In this document: positions 11,926 to 25,031 of the stretch, piece after piece
Layout: each line of letters opens with the position of its first letter
How positions within the stretch are numbered: the first letter of the stretch is position 1
NCBI GenBank assembly: GCA_018806985.1
Contig: JADANN010000202.1
Coordinates: 1,798,001-1,862,000, forward strand
DNA length: 64,000 nucleotides
Source of the DNA: Angiostrongylus vasorum
Lineage: Eukaryota > Nematoda > Chromadorea > Rhabditida > Metastrongylidae
Direction: 5' to 3'
Notes under the pieces: model-generated
What the model saw: only the letters and a program-made list of their open reading frames with translations
Databases searched by the model: none
What the model was told of the DNA's origin: nothing
Made by a program: the position numbers and the translations under genes

Positions 11926-11927
11926 AT

Positions 11928-12095
11928 CGATAGAACTAGCTGAGAGACAGGCGAAACGAAGGACCCGCTTGGTGTGGAGGTGAACGCGTTACTCCCGGAA
12001 AGGACAATTGCGCGTTCGTTCCCCAACATAGGCACCTGCAGGTCCAGAGTTTTGCAAATATCTCAGCTTCGTTGAAGTTATAAATAATATACTCC
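11928..12095 (+). repeat. SINE-B copy, right arm of inverted pair
   Basis: It begins 'gaactagctgagagacaggc' and ends in the shared tail 'gttttgcaaatatctcagc'. With its neighbour it makes a long inverted repeat around a spacer of about 20 bp near 11,920-11,935. Confidence 0.8.
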
Positions 12096-12509
12096 TCTAA
12101 ACAGGAGTGAGACACTGAGATATAGCAGAGAACATTAAAGAAGTGAATCCTATTACCTTGAACTCGAATCCAAAGCGTCACAGCGAAGACGTTTTTGGGC
12201 ATTCTGGATAAATTCGAAAAATCTATGATGCGCATCAAGACATGCTCTGTAATAATAAGTCGTGCGATATGTCGAGCTGATTGTTTGACCTGAGAAAGGC
12301 ACACTCTTCCCTCAACCCCGTATCACTTTCAATAAACCGAAGGAATACAAAAAACGGCAGGCGTTCAAAAATGCCTCTTTCTCTGTGATTGCAATTAAGG
12401 TTTTGAGATGTCTCCGTATCAATTTGATCCTTTTCAAGCTCTGAGAAGGACGAAGACTACCAAAACGCTAGCCATTTTGAAATACATAAATTTTATATGT
12501 GTATGTACT

Positions 12510-13425
12510 AATATCGACGTCAGAAGACGGGTTAGGCAAGGCAATATCATCAGGCCAAAATTATTTACTGCCACCATCGAGAACGTCAGGCGAACACTAC
12601 AATAGTACAGCATGGGAGTGAAAATCGACGGTCGGCAATTACACCATCTTCGCTTTGCTGAAACATCGTCTTAATAAAACCACGCATTAGTCAAGCGGAA
12701 CGAATGCTGGCCGACTTTGATAAAGCCTGTGGAAAGATTGATCTTCGACTAAATCTCACAAAACCAATGTTCATGAGGAACGGAACGGAGCGGAACGAAT
12801 ATCTCCGAATGCCCAGTTACGGCTATCTAGGTCGGGAAATCAACACAATGAACGACTTAGCTCCAGAGTTGAGCAGAAAGAAACGAGCGGATGGGGAGCT
12901 TTCAAGAACATCGAATATGTAGTGAAGAGAACAAAGAACACCCACTCCATGTCCACCTTTTCGACTCAACGGTACTTCCTGCCTTAACGTATGCGTCAGA
13001 AACCTGGTTGCTGCGTAATCGAATGAAAGATCACTCAGCGTTATTGAACGCGCAGTCGAAAGGACGACGCAAGGAGTATCCCGTGTCACACAAGTACGGG
13101 AAGGGATCCGAAGCTCCGAGCTGCGTCAACGATCAAAAATCACAGATGCCGTTCCGTGTGCCAAACAGCCGAAGATGAGGTGGGCCAGACACGTGAGATG
13201 TATGAACGACAACCGATGAACAATAACCGTTAGAAACTGGATTCTTCGGGACGTTAAACGCACCACAGGAAGATCACCAATCCGATGGTCAGAGTTCTTC
13301 ACGAAAAAGCCTAGAAGAAAGATATGACGCTCAACGAGTCGCTAGAGCAAGTAGAACCGACTGCGCTACTCTTGCACCCGACAGGGAAAGACTTTGCTGG
13401 CGCCCGACCATGTCACTCGACGATC
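12510..13425 (+). mobile_element. RTE-type retrotransposon fragment, RT 3' half
   Basis: Legible pieces are 'VRQGNIIRPKLFTATIENV' (RT motif), 'LHHLRFAET' where the catalytic FADD should be, 'FMRNGTERNEYLRM', 'YLGREINTMNDLAPEL', the Cys/His-poor C-terminal region with 'VLPALTYASETWLLRNR', and 'GRSPIRWSEFFTK' near the end. The loss of the two aspartates plus stops and frameshifts show a dead copy. Confidence 0.8.
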
Positions 13426-13559
13426 AACGGAACTACAGATGATAAAACTGATATGTGCTTAGAAACAAATTTTCTAAAAGTTGTATTATTATTTGTCAGT
13501 GGGAAGCTTATTATACGCAATCTCGCTGTGTATGATTGAATTGTGATATAAATTATATA

Positions 13560-13875
13560 CTTCTTCCGTTTTCGGTCAAATATTTTGACGCTCTGTGCGG
13601 GCTGATAATGACGTCGACCGCTCCCGGGTGGATTATACGAAGAAAAACAAGCAATCATCAACGGACAATCACTATCAACAAGCGTCCCGTATAAAAAGCG
13701 ATGCCGGTTGAGGATGGTTATGCCATTCATTCAGGCTATGTTTCAATAGATTGGACTGAATACTACCACGAAGACACATATCGGAAGAAGGAACAACGGT
13801 GAACAATCGACTAAGACAAATCCTGTTCTGAAGAAGGCGAAGGTGCCGAAACGTTAGTCTAAAAAGTTTTGTCAA
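13560..13875 (+). mobile_element. Solo PLE terminus with hammerhead-like motif
   Basis: This sequence, with no coding potential, ends in the PLE terminal motif at 13,825-13,860: CTGAAGA, GGC..GCC hairpin, GAAAC-GTT. Both core strands and the stem are intact, but stem I is weak. Confidence 0.55.
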
Positions 13876-14229
13876 CCTCGTGTTAGCTTATCAGTGAAAC
13901 ATTGCAAATTGAACAGTCCTTCATTCCATTGATGCATCTCACAGACAAGAAACAGATATGGTTATGGCAATTTTGAAAAAATTTATTTAAAAAAATTCGA
14001 ACTCGATATGGGTTGAGATATTAATGAGATAGGAGACTAAAGAAGTGATAACGAAAGCAACGTTGCTTTTAAAAAAAATTGTCGTGGCGAATTTGACGTT
14101 GAAGACGTGGAAATTCAAAGTCGCTATTGATAACGAAGAATTGAAAGTTTTGGTGGAAGAAAATCCATGGCAAAGACCACCCAAGGTAACACATAACTCC
14201 AGAAGCCCTCACTCTCACGCTGGACGTAA

Positions 14230-14935
14230 GAACTTCCTAATCGAGAGTAGCATAACAAAATAGGTCAGACCATAATAAATCGTAGGTTTAATTTAACAGA
14301 TGTCGCTGTTGTCCCAAAATTTCATACAGGAGCAGACCATCGCATAGCACAAAAATTTCATTTTCTGCAGAAAGAAAGGACATCCACTAAGTTCAAAAAA
14401 TGAAGTTCCAAATCAACTATAAAGTGAAATTTATTAAGATCATCAGTCTGCTCCTGGAACAATGCACTATTGGCAGTACTGAGAAGGAATACGACCAGCT
14501 TATTCAACATATTCACGTTAGCATCACGAAAGGTGACAGTTCCAAGGTCAACAAGAGTGTTTGTCTCCGGAAACACTCAAGCTGATATAAAACCGCACGA
14601 GACACAAGCAACCGAGCAGTGACGTCCGAACAGGGAAAAACTGCAGAAAAGCAAGGAGGTCATAGTGAAAGAAGAACAGCAGTAATCATCGAAGCTGTAT
14701 AAGGATGCATAAACCGGCCAACCGCAACGATCAAAAATCAAGGACGCCATTCTACACGCCAAATTTTTGAACATAGTATGGGCCGGATACGTAATGCGTA
14801 TGAACGAAAACCGATGGACAAGAGTCACTACCGATTTCATTCCACGGGATGTCAAGCGCACAGCAGGAAGAAGAGGAAACATATGATGCTCAGGGAATCC
14901 CAAAATCTGGAGAATACAAATCGGCATTGAAACAT
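14230..14935 (+). mobile_element. RTE-type retrotransposon fragment, heavily decayed
   Basis: Linker motifs ('NRRFNLTDVAVVPKFHTG' region at about 14,280-14,340, 'IQHIHVSITKGDSSK' at about 14,500) are followed by a jump to the C-terminal part ('WAGYVMRMNENRWTRVTTDF' at about 14,780-14,840). The whole RT domain is missing. Confidence 0.7.
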
Positions 14936-15419
14936 GTTAAGCAGAGTACCTGCCCCATGCAATCACTTCACTGTTAGGGCACCTTATTCAAATTTACGTT
15001 ATGCAAAGGTGGTGAAATTAAGGCGGTTTCCAACTAACAGGCATCTGAGAGCATTCGGTGGTATTTGAATCACTGCTATCGCATTCTCTAGACTATACCT
15101 TTCTACGCAACATTTTATGGCTCTATTTACATCATTGGAAAGGAAGCACAGCGTAAACGGGACCTTATTCTCGCTAAAATTATCTTTTCAAGCCGTGGTT
15201 TTCCTTCTACACCTATCGCGAGGAGATAAAATTTCGTGTCAGTCGTTTTCAGACAGGTTAACTTGAATCTGCAATGATGGAAGGCACTTTTTCTTTCGAT
15301 TCTTCTTGGACGAATGTTACGGAATAATTCAAAAGTTCGTCCACCTCCTCTTACTTAGAGCAGATAATAAAAAAAATCACCTGTATACCTCCACGAACTT
15401 CCCTCATACTAAAGATTTC

Positions 15420-17160
15420 GATCTGATTAGTGGCGAGGCTATGTGGCGCATCTCCAGGAAGCGGAAGGGACTAATGACGGACAAAACTCAACCTTTGCTT
15501 CCCTGAGACGCAGATGGATCCAGTGGATGGACTCGCTGTTTCAGCTGAGCCGATTTGGCACATACTTTCTGTATTTGCTAGACGTATTCATGCATGCGTG
15601 TGTGGGTGCGTTCTAGTTTATGCAGATTGTATTCTACGAGTCAATTCAGCCAAAAGCCTGCAATCAAGTGACAGGGAAGTATATGCGAGGCGGTTAGGAG
15701 TCGCCTCCAACAAATAAACTCCATGTCCACTCTGAGAGAAACTGGCAAGCTACCCGTGAGTACATCCAGCCCCCGACGTTCAGAGCTCACCAAACTATAT
15801 GTGGGTATCAAAATGCTAAACATAGAAAATGAAACGGGCCCCCACTCCCCTGACCCTAAAAGAGGCCCCCGATTCGGCAGCGCTGGGGAGGACGAGTACG
15901 GAAAGGCTGATGTGGACATTCATGTACATATAGAACAGATATGAATATTAATCAGCTTTAACAATCCTAGTAGTCTACGCTGAAATCCAAGTCGAATCGT
16001 TCTATGCCAACTTGAAGAAGTTCTACAGAGAAAATTATACATTACTCAAGGTCATCAATGGAGATTTTAACGGACCAAGAACGTCTGAAGAACGTCACAC
16101 TGGGACCCACGGATTAGAATGGAATGAGTGAGAACAATGAGCGGCTTTCTGGGTTCGTCGTGGCGACCAAGACTATTTCATGGTAATTCGCAATTTCGTA
16201 AGCCCCATCCTCAACGCTGGGCGTGGGATTCTCTCCCAATGGAGAGCACCATAACGAAATAGACCACATCATAGTAAATAGAAGGTTTTGTCTAACCGAT
16301 GTCGCTGTTGTCCCAAAATTCTACACGAGATCAGACCAAGGCCTCCTTCGTGCAAGATTCTATTTCTCGCTGAGAGCAGAAAAAGCCGCTGAATTCAAAA
16401 ACCGAAGTCCCAGAACCACCATAAATTGGGACTTATTCAATTTATTAGTCGGCTGTTGGAAAGATGCCGTTCTCGATAACATCGACGAGGAATACGATCG
16501 GATCATTCAACATCTTCATGTTAGTGCTTGAAGACTGACAGTTCGAAAATCACCCACGGACGTCTGTCTCCAAAAAACAGTCGAGCTGATACGCTAGTGT
16601 GGAATCGCAAGAGCTGCAGGCAACCGCGAACTAACGTCCGAACTTGCAAAAAAATGCACACATGCGATAAAAAAAGATCTCCACCAAAGAAGAGCAGCAA
16701 TAATGACCGAAGCTGCAGAGGCTGGGAAAAGCATTCGCAAAGCCCATCGAAGCTTCACCAATTACGAGACCAAGATAATTGCACTCTGACGCCCAGACCG
16801 AACAGAGAGCCTTGAGGAAGGCAACGGAGAAGTTTTCTGACGACAACTAATGGGATCTTTTTATTAGCCACGTCCTCTTGTCCTTATAGAAAATTAATTA
16901 GAATGGATATGTCGTCCCACCGGTTCTCCCTTCGGAAATCCGACATTCTATTTCGTCGGTGAAGCTTCGAACAATACCAGGTCTGAACAGGATATGACAT
17001 GAGCACTTGAAGAACCTTCCGCCAGTCCTCGTAAACAACCTGGTTCATCTCTTCACACACTACCTGTTTGAATGCAAGACTCCCACTCACTGGAAGACAG
17101 GTATACAGTGAATGGTGCAAGAACGTGAAAGTGATCGCGGCAATGGTTCAGGAACGAAAG
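15420..17160 (+). mobile_element. RTE-type retrotransposon fragment, 5' leader to start of RT
   Basis: The N-terminal block (15,420-15,900) is the inverse of 2,050-2,560. Then come the endonuclease end ('VESFYANLKKFYRE', about 15,990), the linker ('EIDHIIVNRRFCLTDVAVVP', 'TTINWDLFNLLVGCWKD', 'NIDEEYDRIIQHLHVSA', 16,250-16,530), the pre-RT region (16,560-16,830) and 'VLPSEIRH'-like sequence to 17,160. It is truncated before the RT palm and carries several frameshifts. It is the best-preserved linker region of the family in this window. Confidence 0.85.
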
Positions 17161-19190
17161 TGAAAATTTCTGGGGCCAGGTATCTCAAACTTGGGCAATT
17201 AAGCCTTTACACACATCTACATATTACTTACACAACAAGGCAATAAGGTTCGAAGTATATGTATAATGGATTACATATAGAGAACTTCTCTCTGGGAAAG
17301 TTCTCTATCTTTCTATACAATAACATTTGATGTCCATATATGGCCGCCTCACAGTTGCACATCAAACACCGTAATGTAACTTTTATAATCTACTCGGTCT
17401 ATTATGTTCAATGTTTCAGGCACAGTAGCGATTCAGGTTTGACTCCAGTAGCACACCAACGATGGCTTATCCGAAGGAGGAGGAGTAACAGTGGAACAGT
17501 TTACTAATTCCCTTGCGAAACAACGAAGCCAATGACGTTGATATTTCAGGCAGTTAGGTACAGTCTACTGCAGTCCTAGTCTAGTTTCTTAGTTTGTTTA
17601 CGGTGCAATGTCAGTAGTGGCGGGTGTTTCCAAATGCGTTATGTTTGCAACGCCATCGGTGGCATGTACCATTCCTCCCGCAGTGTACGCCATGCGTACA
17701 AGGCCGCTGAGCGGCCAACTTATGCTGTGTATTCTGTTAAGCCGCTATAGGCTTATCAGTTTCCAGCCATTATCATATTGGCCCTTGACTCTTAGGCAAT
17801 GGTGGCACCCATAGATGCTCAAACTTCACGTTGCTGACATAGCGTTATCGACGACCAGCCGCCTGACTATGTTCCGTAGATGACTCATCACTTACTGTCC
17901 TCATTGATCCACTAAAACGCACCTTATCGTTATAATGTTGAAATCTTAGCTCAGCCGAAAATACGGCCCGTCTGTAACCCTCTCCACCTCAGCATACTGT
18001 CTCCCTCTCCGTCTCAGCGTACAGTCTCCTTTCTCGGCCCCCCAGCATACTGTCTCCCTCAGCCGCCGCGCTGGTCGCGGATAGACGCGACGCGGCGTCG
18101 CTCACGGCTAACCAACGGTTACTTCTTGGTAATTGTTCATTATTACTACTAATGTAATTGTGTTAATTACTTATTAATGGTATAATAATATTCGAATGCC
18201 ATTATCTCGTTGTTAGTCTCACTTCACTACTAGCCTTCGCACCTCATAGCTTTAACTGACGTCATTCCTCTACCATTACTTCTCCATCGTTACTATTATG
18301 TTATTAATGTTATATTTGTGTATTAAAGGTTTAATCACCCAAGTTTGAGGCTGGTAGATCAACACAACAGCTAAAAGACCCGCGTGGCTAATATTCTACA
18401 CAAACCGAACCGCTAGTATCCGCCGCTAACTAACCGTTACATTACAAGTGACGTGGTTCAGGGGGTTTTTTGTCTAACAAATTGCATTAACAATAGTGTA
18501 GAGCAGTATGCAGCAGGTTTATGAGGATATGAGTATTTAGAAAATACCGTTTGTATAAAAATATTTCTGTAACTACAACAGGGTTACGATTTACGAGCTC
18601 AAAGTGAAAGGATGTGAATAACGACCGAAGGAATGATTTAGCAATGAGAATGAAGAATTGATGGGTAGGGTACCCGTGAGCAATGAAAGCATTTAACAAA
18701 AACTATTATGCTAACAGCACACAGTAATTAAACCAGAATTGATGATAACTTAACTGTATTAGTGATGCAAGAGCTAAATATTTTAGTTAACATCATTTGT
18801 GCCTGGGTGGATCGAAGGAGTTGTGAATGGAAAGATTATGTGGGAGAGCAAATGACGATAGAAGGACAACAGCGAGCCCCCACTCGTCGTTAGAAGGCAA
18901 ATTACAGTGCTAGTGGGTGTGGCTACTTGAAAGCGAGTAGTGCGCGTCGCAGGTTCAAGGCTTGAGTCACAGGCTCCAGTTTTCAAGCAATGAGCCGTGC
19001 TCGGTAGCATGCCTGGTGGTGTGCCCGACAGTAAAGAAGGCTGTGCCTAGTGGCGTGCCCAGTAGTGAAGAGGGAAGGTGAATGTGGGACACGAACGCGG
19101 GCGTAATGCCAAGTATTTTGTAATACAATAAGTTACATGCAGGAGTAACAATGCAAATACATGTTTAATGAAAGACGTATTTAAATGAAT
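17160..19190. other. No recognisable gene; small hairpin and imperfect tandem units
   Basis: A 9-bp hairpin (AGAGAACTT/AAGTTCTCT) lies at about 17,279-17,306. Three imperfect tandem units based on 'ctcagcatactgtctccct' lie at about 17,985-18,060, beside a GC-rich patch at 18,060-18,110. The rest is AT-rich with only short open frames. Confidence 0.5.
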
Positions 19191-19194
19191 GATA

Positions 19195-19292
19195 GAGTAC
19201 ATTCCACGAGAAATGTTCCCCACGCAACATGACCGTGCTATACAAAGTACATTTCACGAGAAATGTTCTCCATGCAGTATGACCGTGCTATT
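19195..19292 (+). repeat. Direct tandem duplication, two units of about 54 bp
   Basis: 'gtacattccacgagaaatgt' and 'tgaccgtgctat' recur as 'gtacatttcacgagaaatgt' and 'tgaccgtgctat', giving two slightly diverged units just before an RTE fragment. Confidence 0.75.
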
Positions 19293-19905
19293 GTTCAAAA
19301 AGAGTGACTTCCACGATACTGGCAGTCATCTCCCAATCTTCTTACTGTCTGTCGTCCACGAACTTCTCACTTGAGTCATCCAAAACAGGATTGACAGAAC
19401 ACTAGACGGACAACCATGTGAGCCAGCAGGATCTCGAAAAGGATTCAGTGCGATGCACAACACCTACACGAGAACAAGACTAATCGAAGTATCGCGAGAG
19501 TACAGGAGACCGCTCTGCCTCAATATGGTCGATTTAAAGCTTTGACTCAGTTAAGACATGAGCTCTGGACAGCCAACGCCTCCCTACTTGGTATGTAAAG
19601 ATTCTTCGTAAGCCATGCCAAATCTTCCCAACCAAGATATTACCACTCTACAACAATATTATCGTCGATTTCAAAAAAGGCGTAAAACAAGGCGATACCA
19701 TTTCGCAAAAATTATCGCTACTCACCAGGACGTTATGCCAATATTGGAATGCAAAAACATGGAAGAGAAAATCGATGGCCGGCAATATCACCATCTTCGC
19801 TTTGTTGGTGACATCGTTCTTACAACATCAAACATTACCCAAGCGGAACAAATGCTTTTGTCGGCTTCGATAATTTTCATGGAAAAAAGAGGACTTTTGA
19901 TATTC
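19290..19905 (+). mobile_element. RTE-type retrotransposon RT fragment
   Basis: It contains 'SHLPIFLLSVVHELLT' (from the NYRPICLLSVxYKLFT motif), 'EVSREYRRPLCLN', 'KIDGRQYHHLRFVGDIVLTT' in which the catalytic FADD reads FVGD, and 'ITQAEQML'. Frameshifts and stops are present. Confidence 0.75.
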
Positions 19906-20469
19906 ATAACCATGTTGTCCCATTCCAATGCTCGCATGACATTCAGCGAAATGGTATCGCCTGCCCCAATCCCTTTTTTACCTCGATGTTAATATAACTA
20001 AAGAACTGTGATATTTCAGGTGTGAAGTTTTTCTGCAGAACATCAACAGTGATACATGAACAATATTAATTTACTCAGTTGTGATGAGTGGCATCACTAA
20101 CCATTGCGAAAAAAAGGAACTTTGCTCGAAGGAGATGATTGACCAGTGTAGAATTTTGGGAAAACAACGACGTCCGTTAGGCAGAACATTATATTTAGTG
20201 CAGTCCGGTCTTCGAGTACTCTACGTTATTGTACAAAGCTCTACACCAATCTTTTCCGCTTCATAACCACCGTCGCATCCCACGAAAACCCCGCTGAGGA
20301 AAAACCACTTGAGATTCTATTGTCTTAGGTTCGAGTCGCTATAGAAAATATGGAAAGAATAAGTGCTCCAGAATCTAACAATATCACTCCCAACTTTCTC
20401 AGAGTTGGAAGCCACAGTTTGCATGTAGCTCTCCAAACCTTATAACATCCTACCCACAAAACGGTAAAA

Positions 20470-21800
20470 GTACCACACCAGTGGAGGACGTAGCGCAGTG
20501 ATTCTGCTCAAAAAAGCTGGTAGAAGGGATCTTCGTAATTACCGTTCGATATGTTTGCTGAGAGTACTCTACAAACCCTTCATGAAACTATTCTGTCGCA
20601 CATATCAAGAACACTGGATAAGGGATAACCAGTTAGCAAGCAGGGTTTGGACAACGGTTCTGTCGCATTGCCCACATCGAAATGTATCATGGGTCGTAGA
20701 AGTCTGGCTGGAGTACCATCTGCCTATCCTATCCTTTGTCGACTACGAAAAAACTTTGGACAGCGTCCAGACGAATGCAGTCCTATGCTATAGCACTTGT
20801 AGACCAAGGAAAGAACATGTATTATACACGAGAACTAGCTGAAATAAACTCTGCAATAAATACAATAGCATCAATCCCATTCAATACCGTACTGCAATGG
20901 GTAATAAAGCCACTTGATTCGGACGAGAAGATGTATGTAATGATGGAAATTCCTATCAAATCTCCGTTTTACGGATAACACCGTCTTTTCGAGGAGTACT
21001 AGTGAAGTAGAGACGTCGATGAATGAACTCAACAAAGTGTGAAGAAAACATTAGACTGTTCATAAACAGGACGAAGACCCAGCTCATAAAGAACGCATGG
21101 TGCGAAGATGATACAGAAACCACATCGTACCTTTACCTTGGACGTTCAATAAACATGAAGAACAACGTGAGACACAAATTAGACAGAAGAACGACAGCTG
21201 CATGGCCACATTTCGGTTTCTCAAAGAAACCACCGACCAAATAAAGGATCCAAAGCTCCGCTCTCACATTTTTGATTTGGCAGTCCTTCCCGGACTCCAC
21301 GATAGAAGAGGAATGTGGGCCGATACTTCAGCCACGTCAAGAATACTATGCACCACCCACAGAGCACCTAAGCGATGTCCTCTGATACATAGCCAACAGA
21401 CAACTTGTCGGAATGCAAAGCTCTGATCCTCGAAATATATCTCATTTTCGGAATCCAGGAGAATACACGTCGATAGCGAAACACAGATGATCCCGCAAAA
21501 TAGTAAGCGAACAGGTGGCAGATGGACGAAGTGAAAAGTGGATTGCACCTAGACAGAGTGCATAAATCCTCTTGGAAGACCCCCCATCCAAACGATAGGT
21601 GAAGGTGTTCGTGCATAACGTCAAGCATCTGCATTCGCCGATGGAACCGGAAATTTAGGGAAATCGGAATGGGTTTCGCGAACGTCACAGTTTTCGAAGC
21701 AGATCACCATCATTGATGACGATTGTGCAATAGAGAGAAAGTGGAAACTCTGCTGGGATTCTAACAACCATTGGAGATCGCCCATCTAAGTATCCAAATA
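20470..21800 (+). mobile_element. RTE-type retrotransposon, second subfamily, RT to C-terminus
   Basis: 'LRNYRSICLLRVLYKPFMK', 'LSFVDYEKTLDSV', 'RLFINRTKTQLIKNAWCEDD', 'YLYLGRSINMKNN' and 'LDRRTTAAW' are followed by the C-terminal tail to about 21,800. The wording ('KNAWCED') differs from the other copies but matches the reverse-strand copy at 34.69-35.56 kb, so two RTE subfamilies exist here. Frameshifted and dead. Confidence 0.75.
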
Positions 21801-24800
21801 AGTAAATACCTCGCGTAAGGAGACTTCTACGTCTAACGTTAACAGAGAGGCTTCTGGATTGCGAGTTACCATGGATGGTCTCGATCGCCATGCTGATCTC
21901 ACAGCCGTCCTGTTCTGCGATTAAAGTTTCTAAAGATGAGAGTCGCCTTCGATCAACTGGCACTCCAGAATGGTTAGAAAGTGGATAGGCGGAGGGCAAT
22001 ATTACATGTTGATGTTAAGTGAACTAGTAAGTATTTAAACCTTTCCACTCAATAGTTCTTACGAATCCTTCTTTCCCACATTTCATGTTTATGGCCTGTG
22101 TTCTGCGTAATCACCTAGTATTCTCCAGGTGTATGGGAGATCTACTGCTACGAAGATTTTTCTAACCTTGGTCAACGACTACGTGACACAAGCATTATAG
22201 ACTTACTGCTGCTTTCCCATCGTTGAATATCCATTGCCATATATGGAAAGCGATTACATGTTTATTCTGTAGTTCTTGAGATAAATGTCCTTATACTCAT
22301 TACATTGAGCCTTCACTTATCCTTCTCTCACGTTCCGGTCGATAACACAGTGCAGATGCTGGCAAATGCGTGAAGTCCCTACAGAGATTTTTTGGGTGCT
22401 AAGACGATTCATGAAGGTTAGCTACTGTGTGCGATGATCACCTAGGACAGCCGTAGTAGTGTTATCTCGTGATTCCAGAAAAAAATTACGCTTGATGAAC
22501 ATTTATTTCAAAACATTCGTGAGGATGGAACACTCCATATGCTCAAGGCTAACATCCTACAGCCACTGACAATAAAATAAATGAAGGAAGTCCTAAGTTC
22601 CGAAAATCCTTTCAGGACTCGTCACAACAGCGAATGATATTCGCTTATTTCAGATGAAGTCGTAGACTATGTCATCCCATCCTCACATTAACACAGTGAA
22701 CACCTGGTTTTGATTAAAGAATGAGCCTTCTTCCCGTACTAATGACATGAAATCTCATTCTATCGTCCTCAACCCAACCGTTTTCGTAAAATCTGTAAAA
22801 ACTTCGAGTATGAACTGAGGACAGTTCTCAAACAACCAATTCGACAAATCACATCGACGACCCGGTATTTTATTGATGCCCAGCGCTTCCCAGACAAAAT
22901 CTCTAATTAACTAAGTATTCGTAACGTGTATAGAAGTCGTCTAGATGGCTTAGTTCCTTCTACACAGGCAAATTTTGAAGTGCTGTATTTCAGAGTGTAT
23001 CGCTGTAGAATTAACTCGCCCGAAACGATGTTTCCTGGAAACTGTTAAATAGAGACAACTTCTTTAACCTCACCATCGATTTGCTTTCGGTTAGCTATCG
23101 ATTGAATATAGCAAGGTAAAAAGAATCCTGGAACCTACTAAATTGGAAACATAAACTATGGTTCCCATACCGTCCACTTGTTCAGAGACGTATGGAACGT
23201 ATAGAGACGTATACCTTAGCGTCCATAGCTGGGTTAAATTAACAAACCTAACAATAAACAGTTCGTAATGAATTTTACCAATTGTAATAAAACCCATTAC
23301 AATCTGCCAATTTTTGCCTACACAACGGAAGTTCACTTCTTACAGCGATGGAATTCCGATTTCCTACATCCCATGACTTACATCTTTTCTCCTCTTTATT
23401 ATTTGTGGGCTCATTTTCAAACAAAGTAGCAAATGAGTAAGCATAGTCTCCTCTGAAAGTACAAGGTAATTCCCCCAGCGTCTATGTTTGCAACTAGCGC
23501 TCTTACGTCGGAACTTCTGAAAACATAGACATCGTCACCAGTTTTTCAGAAGCTTAAGTTCAAAACATATTCTGATTCGAAAGGGAAGGGCAACGTTCGT
23601 TCTACAGATCTACAAAGTTCTGAACTCTTAAAACACTCCAGTGGTCGAGAAATTACCATCTGTTCTCAAAAAACCAACCATCTCGCGAGTGTGCTAATAA
23701 TTAGCAGTATTCCTACTTACTAGTGTTCTATTTGTAATAGAATCGTCATTGCTTTTCGAAAGATCGCATTAACTTGCAACCACATCCATTATTCCTTCCC
23801 CAGTTCTACGCCATAATTCCATCAGTCTCACATCATTTATTTCGAACTACTATAACAGAAAATCACAGTCAACTTCAATACCACTGGTTAAACAGGATAA
23901 ATACGAGCCTGGAGCGAAAAATGTCCCAATTTAGCGCTAGTAATACCAACCAAACTATTCGAATAGCTCAAAAAGACTACGTAAACAACCACAAGTGACA
24001 AATGATATACCTCTTCGCATGCCCAGCAGAACATTTCGGGCCTCAGTACCGAACAGCATACTTTATGAGACCAACCGCTCTTCGCCGATGTGCCGATGAG
24101 CAAAACGCCATATCAAATACCGAACCACCGATAGTCATTTTAAAAAATCATAAGCAATCCATGTATTCTATGATAGCGTTTTGTATTCGCATTTCTATCA
24201 ATAAATCTAACTGGGCACATATTACATATGTATATACACTGACGAGAAAAGTACATGGCAAAACAAAATTACATGTCAGTCTAGACTAGGTAGGAGATTG
24301 AATCTCACACAAAAAATGGAAGCATGCGAGATCGCAATGGGGAAAAGTAGAATGAGAGAAGCTCAACACGCAAGAAAACAGCGCTTTAGGTGGTTACCAA
24401 AGGAAATGCGATATGAACCACCTTGTTCTGCAAAAGAACCCACGAAAACGAGTTACGAATGACGTACGCATCAAAAATTACCGGATCGAAACACGAATAA
24501 TAATGATCCTGATGATCGGAGAGATTATCGATGACAGCTTTTGATGAGCACTATGGAAAAAAGAAGAGAACTTTTAAACTTTGGCAACGACAAAACTGAT
24601 GAACAAACTAACTGATATCACCGAGTTTATGTGAAAAGATGGACTATTTCAACTGTTATTTACGAGGAGTTGCTTTAAAAAACGATTACTAGCGCTTAAC
24701 GTAATGATGAATAAAAAGTGCTTAGTAGTGCTTAGTATGAAAGAAGAAATTTCGGTTGAGATGTGACTCATAGCACTTTTTCAGTAGTGTATTAGTGTAA

Positions 24801-25030
24801 ACATTGTTAAGAAATACATCACAAAACTATCAAACAACAAGAGATCGTCAGAATATAAAATTTGGTGAAGGGATAAAATTAGGAAGGAGTTGAAACATAG
24901 AACTCTTTGAAAAACTAGGAATCTGAATCCATAATAGACCTGTTGATAGAAAATGACAATCGTCAAAACTATAAAAACGGTTATTAAACGTGAACGAACG
25001 AGGTAGGAATTAGAAAACATCTAGCATCTT
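21800..25030. other. Intergenic, no recognisable gene
   Basis: AT-rich sequence without splice-supported exons. A weak RT-C-terminus-like or tandemly mutated stretch at 24,300-24,560 cannot be assigned. The 3' end of the DPY-21-like gene begins at 25,032. Confidence 0.4.
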
Positions 25031-25031
25031 T

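Noticed and set aside
17975..18060. CRISPR-like repeat array
   Set aside because: Only three imperfect units without unique spacers. It is a eukaryotic minisatellite-like stretch.
24290..24570. Plus-strand segment resembling an RT C-terminus
   Set aside because: Too decayed to match any RTE or PLE motif with confidence.
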